Shown piece by piece: positions 46,056 to 54,628 of a stretch of 56,300 bases of DNA. The position numbers were made by a program, and so were the translations under genes. Positions within the stretch are counted from its first letter, which is position 1, and each line of letters starts with the position of its first letter. The notes under the pieces are model-generated. The model was not told the origin of the DNA and made no database searches. It saw only the letters and a program-made list of their open reading frames with translations. Source of the DNA: an uncultured bacterium (GTDB lineage Bacteria > Acidobacteriota > Thermoanaerobaculia > Multivoradales > J023); contig CALFAM010000115.1 in the NCBI GenBank assembly GCA_937948815.1, positions 1 to 56,300 of the forward strand. The letters are read 5' to 3'.

Positions 46056-47011
46056 GCACATTTCGGATGCGGGTCGGTGTCATTGGCACCGGCGCCATGG
46101 GTCGCCACCACGTTCGCATTCTCTCGGCCCTGCCGGAGGCTGAGCTGGTCGGCATCTACGACCAGCGTCCGGAGGTCGCCGCCGCCCTCGCCCAGGAGCA
46201 CGGGACCCGGAGCTTCGAGAGCATCGAATCGTTGACCACCGAGGTCGATGCCATGGTGCTCGCCGTGCCGACCTACGCGCACGCGAGCATCGGCTGTGCG
46301 CTACTGGAAGCCGGACGTCACCTGATGATCGAGAAGCCGATCGCGGCATCCCTCACCGAGGCGAGCCAGCTGGTCGAGACCGCGGCTTCGGGCAAGGCGA
46401 TCACTGGAGGTGGCGCGCTGGTGCTGGCGGTCGGCCACGTCGAATTCTTCAATCCTGCCGTGCAAGCGCTGCTCAGCGTCGGTGGCCAGGCACGGTTCGT
46501 CGAAATTCAGCGCTTATCGCCGTTTACGCCGCGCAGTCTCGATGTCGACGTGATTCTCGATCTGATGATTCACGATCTGCAGCTCTTGCACGCCCTCGAT
46601 GGTTCGCCAGTTGCGGAGGTCCGGGCCTCGGGGATCGATGTCATGTCGGGCAAAGTGGATCTCGCGCATGCGCGGATCGAGCTGGCGAGCGGTGCTGTGG
46701 CCACGGTCGCAGCGTCGCGGGTTTCCGCCGAGCCGGTCCGCAAGCTGCGGGTTTATCTCGATCAGCGCTACTTCTCGCTCGACTACCGCAAGCAGGAGAT
46801 CAATGGCTACGGCCTGCGCGAGCATGAGGATCGTCGCGTGATCGTGCCCGAGCACCTCCCGGTTCGTCGCTGCGAGCCCCTGCGCGCCGAGCTCGAGGCC
46901 TTCCTGGCCGCCTGTCGTGGCGAGACCGTTCCCTACGTCGACGGCAAGGCCGCCCAGCGCGCGCTCGAGACCGCCCTCGCCGTCCGCGACGCCGTCGCCG
47001 GTCGCCACTAG
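46052..47011 (+). CDS. Gfo/Idh/MocA family oxidoreductase (GnnA-like by context)
   Basis: VGVIGTGAMGRHHVRILSALPEAELVGIYDQRPE...LMIEKPIAASLTEASQLV...VDVILDLMIHDLQLLHAL; overlaps lpxA stop by ATGA. Confidence 0.88.
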   Translation: MSTFRMRVGVIGTGAMGRHHVRILSALPEAELVGIYDQRPEVAAALAQEHGTRSFESIESLTTEVDAMVLAVPTYAHASIGCALLEAGRHLMIEKPIAASLTEASQLVETAASGKAITGGGALVLAVGHVEFFNPAVQALLSVGGQARFVEIQRLSPFTPRSLDVDVILDLMIHDLQLLHALDGSPVAEVRASGIDVMSGKVDLAHARIELASGAVATVAASRVSAEPVRKLRVYLDQRYFSLDYRKQEINGYGLREHEDRRVIVPEHLPVRRCEPLRAELEAFLAACRGETVPYVDGKAAQRALETALAVRDAVAGRH

Positions 47012-47205
47012 TCGTTCTTGTCTGCGCAGGGCGGGAAAACGCGCGCGGAGCTCAGATCCGCAGCGAGAATGTGGTCGAAATCGCGGTCGCGGAAGAGCAA
47101 GAAGGTCGCGTGCTGCGCGGCAAGCACGGTGATCAAGCAGCCAATGGTCGAACCTACAGTGATGCCGCGCTGGCGGAGCCTTCGAAACAACGCGACCGCT
47201 TCAAC
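47008..47205 (-). pseudogene. VapC-like PIN-domain toxin, C-terminal remnant
   Basis: VEAVALFRRLRQRGITVGSTIGCLITVLAAQHATFLLFRDRDFDHILAADLSSARVFPPCADKND* matches the C-terminal part of VapC; no N-terminal half or antitoxin seen. Confidence 0.65.
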
Positions 47206-47328
47206 GTGCGTATCGTGCGCCGGGCTCTCTTCCGGGTGTGGCCTTTTCTCGGTGGGCGCTTCGAGGTAGTCTCGGAGCCCCGGCCGAGAGGACGAGCTCG
47301 GCCCTGACTCCACCTCGTAAGGAACGTC

Positions 47329-48258
47329 ATGAGCGAAGCGATGATCGGTGTCGTGGGCGGCAGTGGCCTGTACGGCATGGACGGTTTGGAGGTCATCGAG
47401 GAGCGTACCCTCGACACACCGTTCGGTCCCCCCAGTGACCCCTACGTGATCGGTGATCTCGACGGCCGGCGCGTGGCCTTTCTGGCGCGCCACGGTCGTG
47501 GACACCGGCTTGCGCCTTCCGAACTGAACTTTCGCGCCAACATCTTTGGTTTCAAGCTGTTGGGCGTCGAACGCCTGCTCTCGGTGTCGGCGGTAGGCTC
47601 GATGCAGGAACGCTACGTTCCGACCCACGTCGTGGTTCCGGACCAGTTCTTCGACCGCACCCGGCATCGGCCAGACACCTTCTTCGGCGAAGGCTTGGTT
47701 GCGCACGTTTCGATGGCCGATCCGATCTGCCCCCAGCTGATGGCGGTGGCCATGGCGGCTGGCGAGCAAGCCGGCGCCACCATGCACCAGGGGGGAACCT
47801 ACCTGTGCATGGAAGGCCCGCAGTTTTCCACCCGGGCAGAGTCGCGAATCTACCGTCAGTGGGGCGTCGACGTGATCGGCATGACCAACCTCCAGGAAGC
47901 CAAGCTCGCACGGGAAGCCGAGATTTGCTACGCCACGCTCGCCATGGTGACTGACTTCGACTGCTGGCACGACGAGCATGACGACGTGACCGTCGAGACT
48001 GTGATCGCGACCCTGCATCAGAACGCGGCCATGGGGCAGGCGATCGTACGTGAGGCGGTGAGTGCCCTGGCCGGGGTCGAACGGACCTGCGGCTGCGGTG
48101 ACACCCTGGCCACCGCCCTGATTACCGCCCCCGAAGCCGTTCCCGCGGCGACGCGCGAGCGCCTGGCACCCCTGATCGGCCGCTATCCGGGCTTTGGAGG
48201 GCCACCGGCGGAGAATGGTGGCACGCCGGATGGCAACACCGAAGCAGGTGATTCGTGA
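47329..48258 (+). CDS. mtnP: S-methyl-5'-thioadenosine phosphorylase
   Basis: IGVVGGSGLYGMDGLEVIEERTLDTPFGPPSDP...FLARHGRGHRLAPSELNFRANIFGFKLLGVERLLSVSAVGSM...YLCMEGPQFSTRAESRIYRQWGVDVIGMTNLQEAKLAREAEICYATLAMVTDFDCWH. Confidence 0.95.
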   Translation: MSEAMIGVVGGSGLYGMDGLEVIEERTLDTPFGPPSDPYVIGDLDGRRVAFLARHGRGHRLAPSELNFRANIFGFKLLGVERLLSVSAVGSMQERYVPTHVVVPDQFFDRTRHRPDTFFGEGLVAHVSMADPICPQLMAVAMAAGEQAGATMHQGGTYLCMEGPQFSTRAESRIYRQWGVDVIGMTNLQEAKLAREAEICYATLAMVTDFDCWHDEHDDVTVETVIATLHQNAAMGQAIVREAVSALAGVERTCGCGDTLATALITAPEAVPAATRERLAPLIGRYPGFGGPPAENGGTPDGNTEAGDS

Positions 48259-49046
48259 TCAACGTCCTGGTCACCAATGACGACGGTGTGTTCTCGGAGG
48301 GCATCAAGGCCCTCGCCGAGGCAATCGGTGAAGTGGCCCACGTCATGGTGGTGGCACCGGATCGCGAGCAGAGCGCGAGTGGGCATTCGCTGACGCTGCA
48401 TCACCCCTTGCGCATTCGCAAGGTTCGCGATCACTGGTTCACCGTCGACGGCACACCCGCGGACTGCGTCAACCTGGCGATTCACGGTCTGCTCAAGGAA
48501 GCGCCGCCAGATCTCGTGGTGTCCGGTATCAACTTTGGTCTCAACCTCGGCAACGACGTCACCTATTCGGGGACCGTCAGCGCCACCTTCGAAGCCAGCC
48601 TGCAGAAGCTGCCCGCGATTGCCTTCAGCCAAGAAGTTGCCGAAGGCTTTTCGTTCGAGCGCGCCGCTGGCTTTGCCCGACTGATGGTCGGCAAGATGAT
48701 CGAGGACGGGCTACCCGAGCGGCTGCTGCTCAACGTCAATGTCCCCGCGGATCCGTATACCGGTGTCGCGATCACCCGCCTGGGTCATCGCTTTTATCGC
48801 CAAACGGTCGTCGAGAAGCGTGACCCGCGCGGGCGCCGGTACTACTGGATCGGCGGCGTACCTGAGTGGGAGACTGAGGAGGGGACCGACCATGCCGCGA
48901 TCACCAGCGGACGGATATCGATCACGCCCTTGCACCTCGATCTCACCGACTACCATGGGCTGGAGGGCTTCGACGGGCTGACCCGCGAGCTCGACCAGGC
49001 TGTGAAGCAGGCCGACGATGATGACTCCAATGCTTCGGACGCCTGA
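48255..49046 (+). CDS. surE: 5'/3'-nucleotidase SurE
   Basis: NVLVTNDDGVFSEGIKALAEAIGEVAHVMVVAPDREQSASGHSLTLHHPLRI...DLVVSGINFGLNLGNDVTYSGTVSAT. Confidence 0.96.
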   Translation: MINVLVTNDDGVFSEGIKALAEAIGEVAHVMVVAPDREQSASGHSLTLHHPLRIRKVRDHWFTVDGTPADCVNLAIHGLLKEAPPDLVVSGINFGLNLGNDVTYSGTVSATFEASLQKLPAIAFSQEVAEGFSFERAAGFARLMVGKMIEDGLPERLLLNVNVPADPYTGVAITRLGHRFYRQTVVEKRDPRGRRYYWIGGVPEWETEEGTDHAAITSGRISITPLHLDLTDYHGLEGFDGLTRELDQAVKQADDDDSNASDA

Positions 49047-49719
49047 GCCTAGGATCGTGCAAGGCGACGATCGGAGGTTGGCCCGAGAGCGCATGGTGCG
49101 CCAGCTCAGCGAAGGTGAGCATGCTGTTCGCGATCGCCGTGTTCTCGAAGCCATGCGCAAGGTACCGCGCCACCTCTTCGTGACCGGACAGCACATGACC
49201 AAGCAGGCCTACGGTGATTTCGCGCTGCCGATCGGGCACCGGCAGACGATCTCGCAGCCCTGGGTCGTGGCCCGGATGAGCGAGCTGCTCGATGCCGGAC
49301 CCGATCACAAGGTACTCGAGATCGGCACCGGTTCCGGGTACCAGACCGCGATTCTGGCGCACCTCGCGCGCTTCGTCTTCTCCATGGAGCGCATCGGCGC
49401 ACTCTCCCGCGAAGCCATCGGCCGCATTCGGACCCTTGGGTTCGAGAACGTCAAGATCCAGGCCTTTGATGGCACGGTCGGTTGGACGGGCGTTGCTCCC
49501 TTTGATCGCATCCTGGTCACTGCGGCAACACCTTCGCCGGTGCCGAAGCCCTTGCTCGAGCAGCTTGCCGAAGGGGGACGGATGGTGGTGCCGGAAGGGG
49601 ACCGCGAGCGTCAGCGTTTGATTCGCTACACCAAGACTGCACACGGCCTCGAGCGCGAGGCGTTCGAAGCCGTGGTCTTCGTTCCATTGATCGGCCGCCT
49701 CGGCTGGCAAGAGGAGTAA
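49018..49719 (+). CDS. pcm: protein-L-isoaspartate O-methyltransferase
   Basis: DRRVLEAMRKVPRHLFVTGQHMTKQAYGDFALPIGHRQTISQPWVVARMSELLDAGPDHKVLEIGTGSGYQTAILA; overlaps surE 3' end. Confidence 0.95.
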   Translation: MMTPMLRTPEPRIVQGDDRRLARERMVRQLSEGEHAVRDRRVLEAMRKVPRHLFVTGQHMTKQAYGDFALPIGHRQTISQPWVVARMSELLDAGPDHKVLEIGTGSGYQTAILAHLARFVFSMERIGALSREAIGRIRTLGFENVKIQAFDGTVGWTGVAPFDRILVTAATPSPVPKPLLEQLAEGGRMVVPEGDRERQRLIRYTKTAHGLEREAFEAVVFVPLIGRLGWQEE

Positions 49720-49726
49720 CGACCTC

Positions 49727-50383
49727 GTGGGTGACTTCTTCGATCGGATGCGTGACGTGCTGCATGGCCTACTCGATTGGGTCGAGAGCTTTGCGGCCAC
49801 ACCCTACGGCGACTGGGCGCTTTTCGGTATCGCCTTTGCCGAGTCCAGCTTCTTCCCTGTGCCCCCCGACGTGCTGCTGATCGCGCTTTGCGTGGCCAAA
49901 CCCGAGTCCGCCCTCTACTTCGCGGCCTTGTGCTCAGTGGGTTCGGTGCTCGGCGGCATGCTCGGCTACGGCATCGGCTACTACGGCGGTCGTCCCTTGC
50001 TCTACCGCTTCTTCGATGAACGCAAGATCAAGGCGGTCGAGTCCTACTACGATCGATTCAACGCATGGGCCACGGCCATCGGCGGGCTGACACCCTTGCC
50101 CTACAAGATCTTCACCGTCGCAGGTGGCGCCTTCGCGGCCCGTTTCTGGATTTTCGTGATCGCCTCGATCATCGCGCGCAGCCTGCGCTTCTTCGTGGTG
50201 GCGGGTCTCATCTGGTACTTCGGCGAGTCGATCACCACGCTCATCGAGAAGTACATCAACCTGGTATCGATCGTCATCGTCGTCTGCCTGGTCGGTGGCT
50301 ACTGGCTGTTCGCGCGCACCGTGCGCAAGGTCGGCAACTCAGTAGACGAAGGCCCCGAAGACAAGTCCGCCGCGGAAGCTTGA
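49727..50383 (+). CDS. YqaA/DedA (VTT domain) family membrane protein
   Basis: ESFAATPYGDWALFGIAFAESSFFPVPPDVLLIALCVAKPESALYFAALCSVGSVLGGMLGYGIGYYGGRPLL...GLTPLPYKIFTVAGGAFAARFWIF. Confidence 0.9.
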   Translation: MGDFFDRMRDVLHGLLDWVESFAATPYGDWALFGIAFAESSFFPVPPDVLLIALCVAKPESALYFAALCSVGSVLGGMLGYGIGYYGGRPLLYRFFDERKIKAVESYYDRFNAWATAIGGLTPLPYKIFTVAGGAFAARFWIFVIASIIARSLRFFVVAGLIWYFGESITTLIEKYINLVSIVIVVCLVGGYWLFARTVRKVGNSVDEGPEDKSAAEA

Positions 50384-50438
50384 TTCGCAACGCGATTCGA
50401 TCGATGAAACAAGGCTGCTCGCCGGCCGAGGAGATGCC

Positions 50439-50951
50439 ATGGAACTGAAAGACCACATCCGCGAAGTGCCCGACTTTCCCAAGCCCGGCATCAACTTCTA
50501 CGACATCACCACGCTACTCAAGCATCCCCAGGCCCTCAGCACCTGTCTCGACCGCTTTGCCGCCCTCTTCGAGGATCTCGCGGTCGACAAGGTCGTCGGC
50601 ATCGAGTCACGCGGTTTCCTCTTCGGCCCCCACCTGGCCTGCAACCTCGACGCCGGATTCGTGCCGGTGCGCAAGCCTGGGAAACTGCCCGCCGACACCC
50701 GCCACGCGACCTATGACCTCGAATACGGTACCGATCAGCTCGAGATCCACCGCGACGCCATCGCGCCCGGCGAGCGCGTCCTGATCGTCGACGACGTCAT
50801 CGCCACCGGCGGCACCGCCGAAGCCACCTGCCAACTCGTCGCCTCCGGCGGTGGGACCGTGGTCGGCGTCGGTTTCGTCATCGAGCTCACCTTCCTCAGT
50901 GGCCGCGATCGCCTCAGCGCCTACGACACTCGCGCGCTGATCACCTACTGA
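50439..50951 (+). CDS. apt: adenine phosphoribosyltransferase
   Basis: LKDHIREVPDFPKPGINFYDITTLLKHPQAL...VVGIESRGFLFGPHLACNLDAGFVPVRKPGKLPADT...ERVLIVDDVIATGGTAEATCQLV. Confidence 0.96.
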   Translation: MELKDHIREVPDFPKPGINFYDITTLLKHPQALSTCLDRFAALFEDLAVDKVVGIESRGFLFGPHLACNLDAGFVPVRKPGKLPADTRHATYDLEYGTDQLEIHRDAIAPGERVLIVDDVIATGGTAEATCQLVASGGGTVVGVGFVIELTFLSGRDRLSAYDTRALITY

Positions 50952-51012
50952 TCCTTCGTCGGGGCAGCTCCCTCTGCCGCGTAGCCAAGCCAGAACCACT
51001 GCGTCGCGCATG

Positions 51013-51050
51013 ACCCGCCCGCGGTGCGATGCTGTGGCGGGCTGTTTTTG
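51013..51050. terminator. putative intrinsic terminator after apt
   Basis: CCCGCC...GGCGGG stem followed by CTGTTTTTG, between convergent apt and FG-GAP genes. Confidence 0.5.
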
Positions 51051-51053
51051 CGA

Positions 51054-52658
51054 TTACGGAATCGTCGCGCTCCAGTCGCTGGTGTCGCCGGTCTCGAAGC
51101 TGTCGCTGAAGATGGAGCGGGTGCGGATGACCAGCGAGGCGCCCGGGTCGTCACCGGCGGGGTCGCCGCGAAGTGGGACGCCGATGGCGAGATCGACGCC
51201 TTCGTAGCTGGCGTCGAAGAAGCGGCCGGTGGCGAGGGCGTGGCCGAACTCGTCGCCGATTTCGAGGGTGTCGAAGAAGAGCATGTTGAGGACCTGGTGG
51301 CCGGTGAAGTTGGCGCCCGCCGCGCTGCCGTAGACGACGGTGACCTCGCCGGCATTGGCGACGCCCTGGGAATTGTCGAGCGGGGCGCCGATGGCCAGGT
51401 CGTCTCGGCCATCGCCATTGAAATCGCCGGCACTGAGGCTGGTGCCGAAACGGTCGAAGGCATCGACATTGGCGCCGGTGACACCTTCGGTGAGGAATTG
51501 GTTGTTTGCCGCGCTGAGGCCGATGGCGTTGCCGTAGAGGATGTGGACGGCACCGGATTCGGTGGTGCCGATCTCGCTTTCTCCAGGGGCGCCGATGGCG
51601 AGATCGGGCCACAGGTCGCCGTTGAAGTTGCCGAATGCGAGGGCATAGCCGAACTGGTCTCCTGGCTGTGGCACGCCGATCACACCGCTACTGCTTTGGC
51701 TCCACTCGATCACGATGCTGGCTGCCGGATCGATACCGCTGTCAGTACCGGACAGCACGACCACCGTCCCTCTGGCACCGGGACCGCGCACTGCTGAGCC
51801 AGGCACGCCGACCACCAGATCAGGAATGGCACTCACGATTGCTTGACCAACAGCCACGGAGAATCCGAACTGTCCGTCGGTGTTGGCGTCGAGGCCCAGG
51901 CCGGGCGTGTCTTCGTGAAGGGTCAGGCTATCGGCGAGGGTCAGTCCATCCTCATCTACGCCATAGATGATCGTCACGGCACCGGCGTCGATCTTCGCCG
52001 GGCCGATGTCTTCGAGGGGGATGCCGACCACGAGATCATCGACGCCGTCGTTCGACAGGTCGCCCGCCGCCAGGCTCGTGCCGAAGCGATCTCCGGTCTC
52101 CGGCACGCCGGGGAGGTCGACCTGGTCGAAGACCTGGGTCCGTTCGAAGTCAAAGATGCCTGGGCCTCCGTAGAGCACGACCACTTCGCCCGCCGCCAGA
52201 CCATCGCTGACCGTACGGCCCGGCGCTCCGATCGCCAGGTCGTCGTGGCCATCGTTGTCGAAGTCGCCGGTCGCCAGGGCGCTGCCGAATCGCGCCCCTG
52301 CCTCGCCTTCGGCGCCGATCACGTTGGCAGAGAGCGACGTGATCAGGGACCAATCGCCGGGGCCGCCAATAAAGAAGCCGACGCGGCCTGCTGTGGGATC
52401 ACTGCCCACATCGAGGGTCGGCATACCGACGGCCAGGTCGTCGTAACCGTCGTTGTTGAAGTCGCCGGTCGCCATGGCGCTACCGAGCATGGAATCGTCT
52501 GCGCCATCCATGAGCATGAAGTTGGCAAGGTCGAGCTGAGCGTGTGCCGTGTTGGCGCCCAGGCCCCCGAGAATCGAGATCAAGAGGGAGGTGAGGAGCC
52601 GGTGTCGCGAGGTGGCGGTTGCGTCGTGGGCAAGCGGGGAATGGGTGTGGTGGCGCAT
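51054..52658 (-). CDS. secreted FG-GAP/integrin-alpha-like repeat protein with C-terminal tag (copy 1)
   Basis: Repeated GDFNNDGYDDLAVGMP / GDFDNDGHDDLAIGAPG motifs; signal peptide; ends SIFSDSFETGDTSDWSATIP. Confidence 0.92.
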   Translation of the reverse strand: MRHHTHSPLAHDATATSRHRLLTSLLISILGGLGANTAHAQLDLANFMLMDGADDSMLGSAMATGDFNNDGYDDLAVGMPTLDVGSDPTAGRVGFFIGGPGDWSLITSLSANVIGAEGEAGARFGSALATGDFDNDGHDDLAIGAPGRTVSDGLAAGEVVVLYGGPGIFDFERTQVFDQVDLPGVPETGDRFGTSLAAGDLSNDGVDDLVVGIPLEDIGPAKIDAGAVTIIYGVDEDGLTLADSLTLHEDTPGLGLDANTDGQFGFSVAVGQAIVSAIPDLVVGVPGSAVRGPGARGTVVVLSGTDSGIDPAASIVIEWSQSSSGVIGVPQPGDQFGYALAFGNFNGDLWPDLAIGAPGESEIGTTESGAVHILYGNAIGLSAANNQFLTEGVTGANVDAFDRFGTSLSAGDFNGDGRDDLAIGAPLDNSQGVANAGEVTVVYGSAAGANFTGHQVLNMLFFDTLEIGDEFGHALATGRFFDASYEGVDLAIGVPLRGDPAGDDPGASLVIRTRSIFSDSFETGDTSDWSATIP

Positions 52659-52680
52659 GGTCAGTAGGTCCTTCCCTCGC

Positions 52681-54303
52681 CTATGGGAGGGTCACGCTCC
52701 AGTCGCTGGTGTCGCCGATCTCGAAGCCGTCGGAGAAGATGGAGCGGGTGCGGATGACGAGGGAGACGCCGGCGTCGATTCCGGGGCCGATGTTGCCGCG
52801 GAGAGGGACATCGCGCAGCGGGATGCCGACGGCGAGGTCTTCGCCTTCGTAGGTGGGGTCGAAGAAGCGGCCGGTGGCGAGAGCGTGGCCGAATTCGTCG
52901 CCGATTTCGAGCGTGTCGAAGAAGATCATGTCGAAGATCTGGTGACCGGTGAAGTCGAGGCCGGCGGAGGTGCCGTAGACGACGGTGACTTCGCCGGCAT
53001 TGACGAAGCCGAGGGAGTTGTCGAGGGGCGCGCCGATGGCCAGGTCGTCTCGGCCGTCGCCGTTGAAGTCGCCGGCTGTGAGGCTGGTGCCGAAGCGGTC
53101 GAAGGCGTCGACATCGGCGTCGATGACGCCTTCGGTGAGGAACTGATCGTTTGCCGCGTTGAGGCCGACGGCATTGCCGTAGAGGATGTGAACGGCACCG
53201 GACTCGGTGGTGCCGAGCTCTTGTTCTCCGGGTGCGCCGATGGCGAGATCGGGCCACGGATCACCGTTGAAGTTGCCAAAGGCGACCGCGTAGCCGAACT
53301 CGTCGTCGATCTGTGCCGTGCCGGCGATTCCGCCACTTTCTTGGCTCCAGACGGCTTCGGTGCTGACTGCCGGATCGATGCCGTCGTCGGTGCCGGGGAG
53401 CACGACGACCGCTCCCTTGGCGCCTGGCCCGATCACGACTTCGCCGGGCACACCGACCACCAGATCGGGGATCGCATTGTGAAGCGCTTGACCAATGGCC
53501 ACGGAGAATCCGAAGCGCTCCCCGGCGTTGGCGTTGAGGCCGATACCGGGCGTGTCTTCGTGGATGAGCTGACTGTCGTCTGTACTCAGGCCGACGTCGA
53601 GCACGCCGTAGATGATGGTCACGGCGCCAGCGTCGATCTGTGTTGGGTTGCCGACGTCCTCGAGGGGAATGCCGACGACGAGATCGTCGACACCGTCGTT
53701 TGATAAGTCACCCGCCGCCAGGGTCGTGCCAAACCGGTCTCCGGTCTGGGGCGCGCCTGGGAGCGCGACTTGGTCGAAGATCTGGGTGCGGCTGGGATCA
53801 AAGAAGATGCCGGGGCTGCCGTAGATCACGATCACTTCGCCGGCACCCAGCGCGCCATTGACGGTTCGGCCCGGCGCGCCGATCGCCAGATCGTCATGGC
53901 CGTCGTCGTCGAAGTCGCCGCTCGCCAGGGTGCTGCCGAATCGGGCGCCCGTGGCGCTCGTGGCTCCAACGGAAGTCGCCGAGAAAAGGGTGGCGTTCAT
54001 CCATCCGTCGGGGCCGCCGAGAAAGACGCGGATGAAGCCGGCCGCAACGGTGACTCCCGCGTTGAGCTCCGGCACGCCCACGGCCAGGTCGTCGTAGCCG
54101 TCGGCATTGAAGTCGCCGGCCGCCATGGCACTGCCGAGCATGCTGCCGGGGTTGCCGCTGTCGAGTGTGAAGCCGACAAGTCCGAGCTGAGCGTGGGCCG
54201 TGCTGGCGCCGCTGCACCAGGCGATGGACAAGAGAATGAATGCCAGAAGTCGCTTTCTCGAGGTCGCGGGCACATTATGTGAGTTGTCGGGGCCTTGATG
54301 CAT
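52681..54303 (-). CDS. secreted FG-GAP/integrin-alpha-like repeat protein with C-terminal tag (copy 2, tandem paralog)
   Basis: Start taken at MHQGPDNSHNVPATSRKRLLAFILLSIAWCSGASTAHAQ (54303) rather than 54909; GDFNADGYDDLAVGVPELN repeats; ends SIFSDGFEIGDTSDWSVTLP. Confidence 0.92.
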   Translation of the reverse strand: MHQGPDNSHNVPATSRKRLLAFILLSIAWCSGASTAHAQLGLVGFTLDSGNPGSMLGSAMAAGDFNADGYDDLAVGVPELNAGVTVAAGFIRVFLGGPDGWMNATLFSATSVGATSATGARFGSTLASGDFDDDGHDDLAIGAPGRTVNGALGAGEVIVIYGSPGIFFDPSRTQIFDQVALPGAPQTGDRFGTTLAAGDLSNDGVDDLVVGIPLEDVGNPTQIDAGAVTIIYGVLDVGLSTDDSQLIHEDTPGIGLNANAGERFGFSVAIGQALHNAIPDLVVGVPGEVVIGPGAKGAVVVLPGTDDGIDPAVSTEAVWSQESGGIAGTAQIDDEFGYAVAFGNFNGDPWPDLAIGAPGEQELGTTESGAVHILYGNAVGLNAANDQFLTEGVIDADVDAFDRFGTSLTAGDFNGDGRDDLAIGAPLDNSLGFVNAGEVTVVYGTSAGLDFTGHQIFDMIFFDTLEIGDEFGHALATGRFFDPTYEGEDLAVGIPLRDVPLRGNIGPGIDAGVSLVIRTRSIFSDGFEIGDTSDWSVTLP

Positions 54304-54344
54304 GGTTGGTCTCCGATCGTTGACGTTCCGTTCACAGAGTTGGT

Positions 54345-54452
54345 GCCGACGCTGCACAGAATCGAGAAGAGAAGTGGAGTGACGAGTCGATGCTTGGATG
54401 TGCTGCCAGCAGGAACGTCGCGCGTGTGCGGGAATTGGAGAGCATGGCGCAT
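54345..54452 (-). pseudogene. remnant 5' end (leader and signal peptide) of a third FG-GAP paralog
   Basis: MRHALQFPHTRDVPAGSTSKHRLVTPLLFSILCSVGTNS resembles MRHHTHSPLAHDATATSRHRLLTSLLISILGGLGANTAHAQ of copy 1, then runs straight into the leader of copy 2. Confidence 0.6.
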
Positions 54453-54628
54453 CGTCGGTCTCCAATCGTTGGCAAGCGATACACTGTTCATCAGCGCACT
54501 GCTGGAGCGGTGTCCAGGATCCGGCCGTCGTGGGGGCGATGTCCGGATGAACGGAAAAGGGATGGCTTAGGGTGAGCTTAGGGGACGCATCTTCGTCGCG
54601 ATCGGTCGGCGTGGAGCCTGTGAGCAAC

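Noticed and set aside
52549-53703. 384 aa plus ORF with repetitive acidic sequence
   Set aside because: Antisense shadow of the FG-GAP repeats; repetitiveness is inherited from the real gene.
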